From Streptomyces piniterrae (GTDB taxonomy: Bacteria > Actinomycetota > Actinomycetes > Streptomycetales > Streptomycetaceae): 64,000 nt of DNA. The notes under the pieces were generated by a model. The model did no database searches, had not been told where the DNA came from, and saw only the letters and a program-made list of their open reading frames with translations. The DNA lies in assembly GCF_005048155.1 (NCBI RefSeq), contig NZ_SUMB01000010.1:248001-312000 (forward strand), read 5' to 3'. Below are positions 57,414-64,000 of this stretch, piece after piece (within the stretch, counting starts at the first letter, position 1; each line of letters starts with the position of its first letter). Both the position numbers and the translations under genes were made by a program.

Positions 57414-57922
57414 CCGGATCGGAGAGCGAGGAACCGAAGTTGCGCCGCGCCGTCTGTCCGGGGTCATTCGACCCCATCACCAATGGGCACCTGGACATCA
57501 TCGCCCGTGCCTCCAAGCTGTACGACGTGGTCCATGTCGCTGTGATGATCAACCAGTCCAAGCAGGGGCTGTTCACGGTCGACGAACGGATCGACCTGAT
57601 CCGCCGGGCCACCGCCGAGTACGGCAACGTCGAGGTCGAGTCCTTCCACGGTCTGCTCGTCGACTTCTGCAAGCAGCGCGACATTCCCGCGATCGTCAAG
57701 GGCCTGCGTGCCGTCAGCGACTTCGACTACGAGCTCCAGATGGCCCAGATGAACAACGGGCTGTCCGGAGTGGAGACCCTGTTCGTCCCCACCAACCCCA
57801 CCTACAGCTTCCTCTCCTCCAGCCTCGTCAAGGAGGTCGCGGCCTGGGGCGGCGACGTCGCCCACCTGGTCCCGCCCTTCGTCCTCGAAGCCCTCACCGA
57901 ACGCCTCAAGAACAAGCAGTGA
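57410..57922 (+). CDS. coaD: phosphopantetheine adenylyltransferase
   Basis: A 170-aa nucleotidyltransferase for the penultimate step of CoA synthesis. AVCPGSFDPITNGHLDIIARA includes the T/HxGH motif, and the family C-terminal block SFLSSSLVKEVAAWGGDV is present. The first 10 residues (MTGSESEEPK) are an extra acidic lead. ATG 57410 overlaps rsmD. Confidence 0.96.
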   Translation: MTGSESEEPKLRRAVCPGSFDPITNGHLDIIARASKLYDVVHVAVMINQSKQGLFTVDERIDLIRRATAEYGNVEVESFHGLLVDFCKQRDIPAIVKGLRAVSDFDYELQMAQMNNGLSGVETLFVPTNPTYSFLSSSLVKEVAAWGGDVAHLVPPFVLEALTERLKNKQ

Positions 57923-58051
57923 CACGGCACCCGCCGCGCTGAACCCGACGTCCGACTGATGAGGCGTCAGGCAGGTGTCGGGCCGGGGGCCGGTGGCCGT
58001 ACAGTCGTCCCGATCCGTCGTTCCATCCCTTCAGAGAGTGGCGAGTGCAAG

Positions 58052-59242
58052 GTGGACGTGCAGAAGAAGCTCGACGACATCGTCGAGACCGTCGGCAACG
58101 CCCGGTCCATGCCCATGTCGGCCTCCTGCGTGGTCAACCGCGCTGAACTGCTGGCCATGCTGGAGGAGGTGCGCGCCGCGCTGCCCGGCTCCCTCGCCCA
58201 GGCGCAGGAGCTGCTCGGCGGACGGCAGCAGATGGTCGAGGAGGCCCGCGCCGAGGCGGAGCGGATCATCGAGTCGGCGCACGCCCAGCGCGGTTCGCTG
58301 ATCTCCGACACCGAGGTCGCCCGGCAGTCCCAGGACGAGGCCGACCGGATCCTCGCCGAGGCCCGCCGGGAGGCGGAGGAGATCCGCGCCGAGGCCGACG
58401 ACTACGTCGACAGCAAGCTCGCCAACTTCGAGGTCGTCCTCACCAAGACCATCGGATCCGTCGACCGCGGCCGCGAGAAGCTGCTCGGCCAGGGCCCGGG
58501 ACTGGACGAGCACGGCCAGGCGGACGCCGAGGCGCCGGAGCGAAGCGCCGACCCGGAGACCCTCAAGCAGCGCGCCGACGTCTATGTGGACGCCAAGTTC
58601 GGCGCCTTCCAGGCCGTGCTGACCAAGACGCTGGAAGCCGTCGGCCGCGGCCGCGACAAGCTCCAGGGCGCGCGGGCGATCGACGAGCTCGGTGCCCACC
58701 TGGCGGCGCAGGGCGATCCGCAGTCCGGGCAGCCGCAGGCCGACGCGGAATACCTCGCCGAGCTGGCGGGCATCGGTGCGGAGCAGGCCCCCCAGCCGCC
58801 CCAGACGCATCAGCTGCCGGCGCAGCCCCAGGAGCTCCCGCAGTATCAGGACGGCCATCAGTACCAGGCCGACCAGCCGTACCAGGACGACCAGCAGCTC
58901 CAGCCCCAGGCCCAGCTCCACCCCGACCAGGGCTACTACCAGGACCCGGCCGCCTACCAGCAGCAGGACGTCTACGGCTATCAGCAGCAGCCCCAGCAGG
59001 CGCAGCAGGACCCGTACCTCCAGCAGCAGGACCCCTACGGCTACGGCTGGCAGCAGCAGCCCCAGCAGCAGGCCTACGACCCCAACACCGGCTATCTCCC
59101 GCAGCAGCAGGCGCCCCAGCAGCCCCAGCACGCCCCGCAGGGCCAGGCCGCGCAGCCCGGCGCGCTCGACGAGACCAGCCTCTTCGACACCAGCATGATC
59201 AACCTCGACCAGCTCCGGCAGTACGAGGAAGGCCGGCAGTAA
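58052..59242 (+). CDS. DivIVA-like coiled-coil protein (SepIVA-type)
   Basis: A 396-aa protein. MDVQKKLDDIVETVGNARSM opens the N-terminus; a long Ala/Glu/Arg-rich coiled coil spans about 55-150 (VEEARAEAERIIESAHAQRG, ARREAEEIRAEADDYVDSKL). A second copy of the DxYVDxKL-type block lies near 180-200, then a Gln/Tyr/Pro-rich disordered tail. Position between coaD and the DUF177-rpmF-rnc genes matches mycobacterial sepIVA, a septation factor, so a growth or division role is likely. GTG 58052 is favoured; the frame is open upstream to 57959 without support. Confidence 0.8.
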   Translation: MDVQKKLDDIVETVGNARSMPMSASCVVNRAELLAMLEEVRAALPGSLAQAQELLGGRQQMVEEARAEAERIIESAHAQRGSLISDTEVARQSQDEADRILAEARREAEEIRAEADDYVDSKLANFEVVLTKTIGSVDRGREKLLGQGPGLDEHGQADAEAPERSADPETLKQRADVYVDAKFGAFQAVLTKTLEAVGRGRDKLQGARAIDELGAHLAAQGDPQSGQPQADAEYLAELAGIGAEQAPQPPQTHQLPAQPQELPQYQDGHQYQADQPYQDDQQLQPQAQLHPDQGYYQDPAAYQQQDVYGYQQQPQQAQQDPYLQQQDPYGYGWQQQPQQQAYDPNTGYLPQQQAPQQPQHAPQGQAAQPGALDETSLFDTSMINLDQLRQYEEGRQ

Positions 59243-59275
59243 CGTCGGCCGGGCCGTCGCCCGTCCGGAAGCGGA

Positions 59276-59305
59276 TTGGGCCTATCGGGGCCCGTCCAGT
59301 ATCCT
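59276..59305 (+). promoter_or_regulatory. promoter of the DUF177-rpmF-rnc-mutM operon
   Basis: TTGGGC (59276-59281), 18-nt spacer, TATCCT (59300-59305), about 100 nt before the DUF177 coding region. Confidence 0.5.
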
Positions 59306-59435
59306 GACTGTTCGGTCGTGTGCACGTCCGCGATCTCTGCTGCCCACTCACCGTTCCGGTGCCGGGCAGCTCGCAAACCAGCAGTACAGAAAGCAGGAAG
59401 CCATCAACGCCCGCCTCGACCACCGTTCCCCGCTC

Positions 59436-60035
59436 GTGTTCGACACACGCGAGCTGGGCCGTCGTCCCGGTGCGCTCAAGCGGCTCTCCCGCACTGTCGA
59501 GGCCCCCCGGGACCTCGGCAATGAGGTCATCGGAGTGCCCGAGGGCGCGCCGATCGAGCTCGACCTCCGCCTGGAATCGGTCATGGACGGGGTGCTTGTC
59601 ACAGGCACCGGCCGTGCAACCGTGAAGGGGGAGTGCGTAAGGTGTCTGGAGCCGCTGGAGCGAGAGCTCGACGCGGACTTCCAGGAGCTGTTCGCCTACC
59701 CCGAAGCCGACGCCCGGACCCGCCCAGCGGAATCCGGCGAGGACGCGGAGGACGAGGAGGACACCCTCTTCATCGAGGACGATCTGTTCGACCTCGAACC
59801 CGTGCTGCGGGACACGGTGGTGCTCGCACTGCCGCTGCAGCCGGTGTGCCAGGACGACTGCCCGGGTCTGTGCTCCGATTGCGGAGTGCGGCTCGCGGAC
59901 GACCCGGACCACCACCACGACGCCGTCGACATTCGTTGGGCGGCACTGCAGGGACTCGCCGGGACCAACCAGGACGGCGAGAAGGACAACATGGGCGGCG
60001 CCGAAGCGGGCGTCGACGAGAAGCAGGAGAAGTAG
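59436..60035 (+). CDS. DUF177 (YceD) rRNA/ribosome-associated protein
   Basis: A 199-aa DUF177 protein with the zinc-type Cys set CVRCLEPL and CQDDCPGLCSDCG. Homologues accompany rpmF in most bacteria and act in 23S rRNA/ribosome metabolism. The called start is GTG 59436. However, the 11 codons before it read NARLDHRSPLV after an ATC at 59403, which is the N-terminus I recall for Streptomyces homologues, preceded by AGGAAG. No ATG, GTG or TTG opens that segment, so initiation may occur at ATC 59403. The C-terminus is acidic and overlaps no gene; rpmF follows after 2 nt. Confidence 0.88.
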   Translation: MFDTRELGRRPGALKRLSRTVEAPRDLGNEVIGVPEGAPIELDLRLESVMDGVLVTGTGRATVKGECVRCLEPLERELDADFQELFAYPEADARTRPAESGEDAEDEEDTLFIEDDLFDLEPVLRDTVVLALPLQPVCQDDCPGLCSDCGVRLADDPDHHHDAVDIRWAALQGLAGTNQDGEKDNMGGAEAGVDEKQEK

Positions 60036-60037
60036 CC

Positions 60038-60211
60038 GTGGCTGTTCCGAAGCGGAAGATGTCGCGCAGCAACACGCGCCACCGCCGGTCGCAGTGGAAG
60101 GCTGCGGTCCCCACCCTGGTGGCGTGCGAGCGCTGCCACGAGCCGAAGCAGCAGCACATCGCGTGCCCCGCTTGCGGCACCTACAACAAGCGCCAGGTCC
60201 TCGAGGTCTGA
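60038..60211 (+). CDS. rpmF: ribosomal protein bL32, zinc-binding form
   Basis: A 57-aa protein, MAVPKRKMSRSNTRHRRSQW, with Zn-ribbon pairs CERC and CPAC. GTG 60038 two bases after the DUF177 stop, behind AGGAGAAG. Operon with DUF177 and rnc, as in most actinobacteria. Confidence 0.97.
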   Translation: MAVPKRKMSRSNTRHRRSQWKAAVPTLVACERCHEPKQQHIACPACGTYNKRQVLEV

Positions 60212-60218
60212 GCGGCTG

Positions 60219-61091
60219 GTGACAGGCACCGTGTCTAGCCCCAAGAAGGCGGAAGACGCCAATTCGTCCTCGCGCAAGCGCGCGGAGGAACCGGCTCCGG
60301 CGGACACAGCCTCGTCCCACACGCTTCTGGAAGGGCGGCTCGGGTACAAACTCGAGTCCGCCCTTCTGGTGCGTGCGCTGACCCACCGCTCGTACGCGTA
60401 CGAGAACGGCGGTCTGCCCACCAACGAGCGGCTCGAATTCCTCGGGGATTCGGTGCTCGGCCTGGTGGTCACGGACACGCTGTACCGCGTCCACCCCGAT
60501 CTGCCGGAAGGCCAGCTGGCCAAACTGCGGGCCGCGGTGGTCAACTCGCGTGCGCTGGCCGAGGTGGGCCGCGGCCTCGACCTCGGCGCCTTCATCCGCC
60601 TCGGCAGGGGCGAAGAGGGCACGGGTGGCCGGGACAAGGCATCGATCCTCGCCGACACCCTTGAAGCGGTGATCGGCGCGGTCTATCTCGACCAGGGCCT
60701 CGACGCGGCCGGCGAGCTGGTGCACCGGCTCTTCGACCCGCTGATCGAGAAGTCCTCCAGCCTGGGCGCCGGCCTGGACTGGAAGACGAGCCTCCAGGAA
60801 CTCACCGCGACCGAAGGTCTCGGCGTCCCGGAGTACCTGGTCAGCGAGACCGGCCCCGACCATGAGAAGACCTTTACTGCTGCTGCCCGCGTCGGTGGTG
60901 TCTCGTACGGCACCGGCACCGGCCGCAGCAAGAAGGAAGCCGAGCAGCAGGCGGCGGAGTCCGCGTGGCGATCGATTCGCGCCGCGGCGGACGAGGCGGC
61001 CAAGGCCAAGGAGGCGGCGTCCGGCGACGCGGCCCCGGCGGCCGACGACCCGGCTCCGGCTTCCGGCGACACCACGTCGTCGGCACACTGA
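60219..61091 (+). CDS. rnc: ribonuclease III
   Basis: A 290-aa double-strand-specific endoribonuclease (AbsB in S. coelicolor) that processes rRNA and regulates antibiotic genes. The RNase III signature NERLEFLGDSVLG and second acidic site LADTLEAVIGAVYLDQG are intact. The dsRBD runs from DWKTSLQELTATEG to about 255. The N-terminal 35 and C-terminal 35 residues are low-complexity extensions. GTG 60219 is used; GTG 60231 is an alternative. A long hairpin separates it from mutM. Confidence 0.96.
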   Translation: MTGTVSSPKKAEDANSSSRKRAEEPAPADTASSHTLLEGRLGYKLESALLVRALTHRSYAYENGGLPTNERLEFLGDSVLGLVVTDTLYRVHPDLPEGQLAKLRAAVVNSRALAEVGRGLDLGAFIRLGRGEEGTGGRDKASILADTLEAVIGAVYLDQGLDAAGELVHRLFDPLIEKSSSLGAGLDWKTSLQELTATEGLGVPEYLVSETGPDHEKTFTAAARVGGVSYGTGTGRSKKEAEQQAAESAWRSIRAAADEAAKAKEAASGDAAPAADDPAPASGDTTSSAH

Positions 61092-61100
61092 ATCACCGTT

Positions 61101-61147
61101 TCTGACCCCGTCCGGGGCGACCGCGCGTCGCCACGGACGGGGTCAGA
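61101..61147 (+). terminator. hairpin after rnc
   Basis: A 14-bp outer stem (61101-61114 with 61134-61147) plus a coaxial 6-bp inner stem (61116-61121 with 61127-61132), followed by a CTTTG stretch. It may be a terminator or an RNase III processing hairpin, given the gene before it. Confidence 0.75.
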
Positions 61148-61169
61148 AGTCTTTGTCTAGGAGCCCGTC

Positions 61170-62105
61170 GTGCCCGAGCTGCCCGAGGTCGAGGTCGTAC
61201 GCCGCGGACTTGAGCGGTGGATCAGCGGCCGCACCATCGACGCGGTCGAGGTGCTGCACCCGCGCGCGATCCGCCGGCACGCCGCCGGCGCGGCCGATTT
61301 CGCGGCCCGCCTCAAGGGGCTCCGCATAGGCACCGCCTGCCGCCGCGGCAAATACCTCTGGCTCCCGGTGACCGGCGGCGGCCCCGCCGCGCAGACCGCC
61401 GCGGAAGGCATCCCGCCGATCATCACGCCGTCCGTCACCCACGGCCTGGCGATCCTCGCCCACCTCGGCATGAGCGGCCAGCTGCTGGTCCAGCCGCAGG
61501 ACGCCCCCGACGAGAAGCATCTGCGCATCCGCATCCGCTTCGCCGACGACCTCGGCACCGAGCTCCGCTTCGTCGACCAGCGCACCTTCGGCGGCCTCTC
61601 CGTGCACGACACCGTCCCCGGCGACGCCGACCACCTCCCCGACGTCATCGCGCACATCGCCCGCGACCCGCTCGACCCGGCCTTCGACGACGCCGCCTTC
61701 CACACCGCGCTGCGCCGCCGCCGGACCACCATCAAGCGGGCACTGCTCGACCAGTCGCTGATCAGCGGTGTCGGCAACATCTACGCCGACGAGGCGCTGT
61801 GGCGCAGCAGGCTCCACTACGACCGCCCCACCGCCACGTTCACCCGGCCCCGCACCGCCGAGCTGCTCGGCCACGTACGGGACGTGATGAACGCCGCGCT
61901 GGCCGTCGGCGGCACCAGCTTCGACAGCCTCTATGTCAACGTCAACGGCGAATCCGGGTACTTCGACCGCTCGCTGGACGCGTACGGCCGTGAGGACGAG
62001 CCCTGCCGCCGCTGCGGCACACCGATCCGCCGGCGCCCCTGGATGAACCGCTCCAGCTACTTCTGCCCCCGCTGCCAGCGCCCGCCCCGGCCGAGCCGGC
62101 CATAG
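61170..62105 (+). CDS. mutM: formamidopyrimidine-DNA glycosylase
   Basis: A 311-aa base-excision repair enzyme for oxidised purines. The catalytic N-terminus PELPEVEVVRRGL (Pro2, Glu3), the Lys loop RRGKYLWL, H2TH region IKRALLDQSLISGVGNIYADEALW and the C-terminal zinc finger (CRRC and CPRC, residues about 275-300) are complete. GTG 61170 follows TAGGAG. Confidence 0.96.
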   Translation: MPELPEVEVVRRGLERWISGRTIDAVEVLHPRAIRRHAAGAADFAARLKGLRIGTACRRGKYLWLPVTGGGPAAQTAAEGIPPIITPSVTHGLAILAHLGMSGQLLVQPQDAPDEKHLRIRIRFADDLGTELRFVDQRTFGGLSVHDTVPGDADHLPDVIAHIARDPLDPAFDDAAFHTALRRRRTTIKRALLDQSLISGVGNIYADEALWRSRLHYDRPTATFTRPRTAELLGHVRDVMNAALAVGGTSFDSLYVNVNGESGYFDRSLDAYGREDEPCRRCGTPIRRRPWMNRSSYFCPRCQRPPRPSRP

Positions 62106-62269
62106 AGCCGGCAGGTCCACGCGGCACGGCCCCTTCGGTACGCGATCATGGCGGGAAGGTAGCAGCGGGGTGGCGGGCGGTGCACGGGGGGTACCGGAAC
62201 GTAGCAGTCCGATAACTCCTGCACTCCGCGGATGTACCCCGGCGGATGGCGCCGGTAGGTTCAGCGCCC

Positions 62270-62494
62270 ATGACACAGGACGCCGAGAGCATCGACCGGC
62301 AGCAGCTCATGGAGGAAGCGCTCCAGGAGTTTGCGTCGCGCAGCGATGACCAGTTGGACTGGATGCTCGGGATCGTCAGGCATCGCCTCGGTGCCGCCCG
62401 CCGGATGGGCGTGGACATACCGGGTGACCTGGCCGAACGAGTGGCGCGACTCTCCGAGAAGCGTGGCTGGCCGGTCGACCAGCCGCAGCGCTGA
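62270..62494 (+). CDS. conserved hypothetical protein, 74 aa
   Basis: A 74-aa soluble, helical, acidic protein (MTQDAESIDRQQLMEEALQE and DDQLDWMLGIVRHRLGAARR). ATG 62270 is preferred over GTG/ATG 62246, which lacks support. The 164-nt gap after mutM has no other feature. No family recognised. Confidence 0.65.
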   Translation: MTQDAESIDRQQLMEEALQEFASRSDDQLDWMLGIVRHRLGAARRMGVDIPGDLAERVARLSEKRGWPVDQPQR

Positions 62495-62611
62495 GCTCGG
62501 GAAGCGCGGAATGATCAAACTGCTGGCCATGCGGTTACCCGCCGGGGCGGCCCTCCGGGGGACGGCCCGGCCGATCGGCTGACGCAGCCGAGGCGGGCGG
62601 GAACGCCCTGC

Positions 62612-63535
62612 TCAGAACCCGAAGTCCTGGGTCCACCACGGGCCGCCAGGGCCGAAGTGGACGCCGACGCCCAGGGTCTTGTAGTCGCAGTTGAGGATGT
62701 TGGCGCGATGGCCCGGACTGTCCATCCAGGAGTCCATCACCGACTGGGCGTTGGCCTGGCCGCGGGCTATGTTCTCGCCGCCGAGGTCGGTGATGCCCAG
62801 CTCACGGGCCCGGTCCCACGGCGTGTCGCCGTCCGGGTCGGTGTGGTCGAAGAAGTCGCGCGCAGCCATGTCGTCACTGAACCGCTGTGCCAGAACGGCC
62901 AGTTCCTTGTCCGCGGTCACCGGGGAGCAGCCGGCCTGGGCGCGCTCCTGGTTGACGAGGGACAGCACCTGGGCCTCGGCGGACGATCCGGCGTCCGGAG
63001 TTTTCGAGGGGGTCGCCGACGGCTTCGGCGTCGCCGCGGTGGTCCGGCCGGTGCTCTTCGCGGGCGCAGGCGAACCGGACTCCTCGGTGGGCGATTTGCT
63101 CGGCCGGCGCGGCGAGGGGGAGGTCGAGGGTGCGGCCGCCGAGGACGGGCGGTCGGTGTCCGGGGCCGTGGGGCGTGCGCCGCCGCGGCTCGCGGTCTCG
63201 CCGCCGCGGTCCGCCGGCGTCGCCGACAGGCTGCCCTGGGGTGACGCGTCCGGCAGTGCGTCGGCGCGTACCCGGTCGGCGCGGTCGTCGCTCCCGCCCA
63301 GCCCGAACTGGCCACCGCCCGGGATCAGTCCGGACGCGACCGCCACCGCACCCATCGCCACGGCGGCGGAGGCGCCGAGCAGCCCGGTACGGACCGGCGC
63401 CGTCCGGCGGCCGCGCGCGCGGTGGGCGCCGTGCCGCGCCGGGGCGTGCGCGACGGACGAGGCCGTCGGCGCGTCAACAGGCGGAGCCCCGGAAGACACG
63501 GGCGCTTGCGGAGCAGAGCGTCGATGGCGGCCCAT
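62612..63535 (-). CDS. membrane-anchored CAP/SCP-domain protein
   Basis: A 307-aa protein. Basic N-terminus (MGRHRRSAPQ), one transmembrane or uncleaved signal segment (about 50-70), a Ser/Thr/Pro/Lys-rich spacer (80-180) and a C-terminal CAP domain. The CAP core is visible: LSLVNQERAQAGCSPVTADK, FFDHTDPDG, ITDLGGENIARGQ, SPGHRANILNCDYKTLGVG. Bacterial CAP proteins are extracytoplasmic and often linked to the envelope or sporulation; the activity is not defined. ATG 63535 is chosen for its GGAAGGA site; upstream frame is non-coding. Confidence 0.9.
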   Translation of the reverse strand: MGRHRRSAPQAPVSSGAPPVDAPTASSVAHAPARHGAHRARGRRTAPVRTGLLGASAAVAMGAVAVASGLIPGGGQFGLGGSDDRADRVRADALPDASPQGSLSATPADRGGETASRGGARPTAPDTDRPSSAAAPSTSPSPRRPSKSPTEESGSPAPAKSTGRTTAATPKPSATPSKTPDAGSSAEAQVLSLVNQERAQAGCSPVTADKELAVLAQRFSDDMAARDFFDHTDPDGDTPWDRARELGITDLGGENIARGQANAQSVMDSWMDSPGHRANILNCDYKTLGVGVHFGPGGPWWTQDFGF

Positions 63536-63712
63536 CCGCTGACTTCCTTCCCCGGTGCAAGCACCGGCTCCACTGGAGCGGCTCACGCCGCACAGCCGTC
63601 TGGCGTCAATACGATTCACCCGAAAGAGTGAGTCTCGTTGACGGGGGACTGTACGCCATGGCGCGGGGGGGCCGAGGTGTCCACGGAGCAATTGGCCGGT
63701 TAGCGTGCGCAC

Positions 63713-63994
63713 ATGAACAAAGAAGTGCGGATGACCGCCTGGGTGCGCGGCCGGGTCCAGGGCGTCGGATTCCGCTGGTTCGCCCGTGCCAATGCCCTGC
63801 GAATCGGTGAACTCGCCGGATTCGCGGTCAATCTGGGCGACGGCCGTGTGCAAGTGGTCGCCGAGGGGCCGAAGGACCGCGTCGAGCAGCTGCTGGAATG
63901 GCTGCGTACGGGAGACACGCCCGGCCGGGTCGATGGAGTCACTGAGATCTGGGACACGCCGCGGGGCGGTTATGACGGCTTCGAGATCCGCTGA
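63713..63994 (+). CDS. acyP: acylphosphatase
   Basis: A 93-aa enzyme hydrolysing carboxyl-phosphate bonds. The phosphate-binding loop GRVQGVGFRWFAR (Arg and Asn catalytic positions: R in GVGFR, N in GFAVNLGDGRVQVVAEG) is intact. Complete; it ends six bases before the window edge. Confidence 0.95.
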   Translation: MNKEVRMTAWVRGRVQGVGFRWFARANALRIGELAGFAVNLGDGRVQVVAEGPKDRVEQLLEWLRTGDTPGRVDGVTEIWDTPRGGYDGFEIR

Positions 63995-64000
63995 GCGGGC

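Overview
The window is high-GC actinobacterial chromosome and almost certainly Streptomyces. Codon third positions are nearly all G or C, GTG starts are common, and the gene order (leuB-ilvE, urease pair, cimA, accB-accE, two conservons, gltX, ndgR-leuCD, hupS, cofC, gpsA-ddl, thiL-thiD-rpmB, recG-rsmD-coaD, rpmF-rnc-mutM) matches, as I recall it, the S. coelicolor core region around SCO5522-SCO5575. I could not run a search, so names rest on motifs, lengths and this remembered synteny. No insertion sequence, prophage, plasmid origin or CRISPR array is visible.

Layout. 0.3-5 kb: a conserved 43-residue protein, a Tat-exported purple acid phosphatase, leuB and ilvE. 4.9-11 kb: a nitrogen-scavenging block with an NCS1 permease divergent from fused ureAB-ureC, agmatine deiminase and a TetR regulator. 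Similar TTAGAG-type sites sit before the permease and ureAB. 10.9-15 kb: accessory genes (a frameshifted gene with an Imm35/YrhB-like neighbour, an MHS-type MFS transporter, an S37 peptidase). 14.9-16.8 kb: cimA behind a short isoleucine-containing leader peptide and a strong terminator. 16.9-22.4 kb: PL8 polysaccharide lyase, acyl-CoA carboxylase beta and epsilon subunits, secreted DUF4360 protein. 22.5-33 kb: two complete conservons in tandem (CvnA-B-C-D), near duplicates. 33-37.2 kb: a repeat-containing 70-residue protein, an FAH-family enzyme, gltX, a Uma2 remnant and a HAD hydrolase. 37.3-37.8 kb: five tRNA genes (Gln-Glu-Glu-Gln-Glu). 37.9-42.3 kb: MerR/DUF4188 pair, ndgR and leuCD. 42.4-44.4 kb: hupS, a small protein and a degenerate ~21-bp tandem array. 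44.4-64 kb: housekeeping genes for F420, phospholipid, cell wall, thiamine, ribosome, DNA repair, CoA and RNA processing.

How the genes connect. leuB, ilvE, cimA, leuC and leuD make branched-chain amino acids; ndgR is the expected local regulator and cimA appears to be attenuated. gltX and the Glu/Gln tRNAs form one functional set, because actinobacterial GltX charges both tRNAs. The conservons are membrane sensor-kinase-like and small-G-protein modules.

Most unusual items: (1) an in-frame intein in the Walker A motif of RecG, with Ala1 and a Trp-Cys-Thr set diagnostic of class 3 inteins and a decayed homing endonuclease; (2) a ~550-bp array of about 26 degenerate units spaced ~20.8 bp (two helical turns) just downstream of the HU gene; (3) a possibly leaderless leader peptide with tandem rare ATT-ATT isoleucine codons and a 9-bp/U6 terminator before cimA; (4) a small protein with two ANPRRT(T/V)L motifs; (5) a DUF177 gene whose conserved N-terminus has no ordinary start codon.
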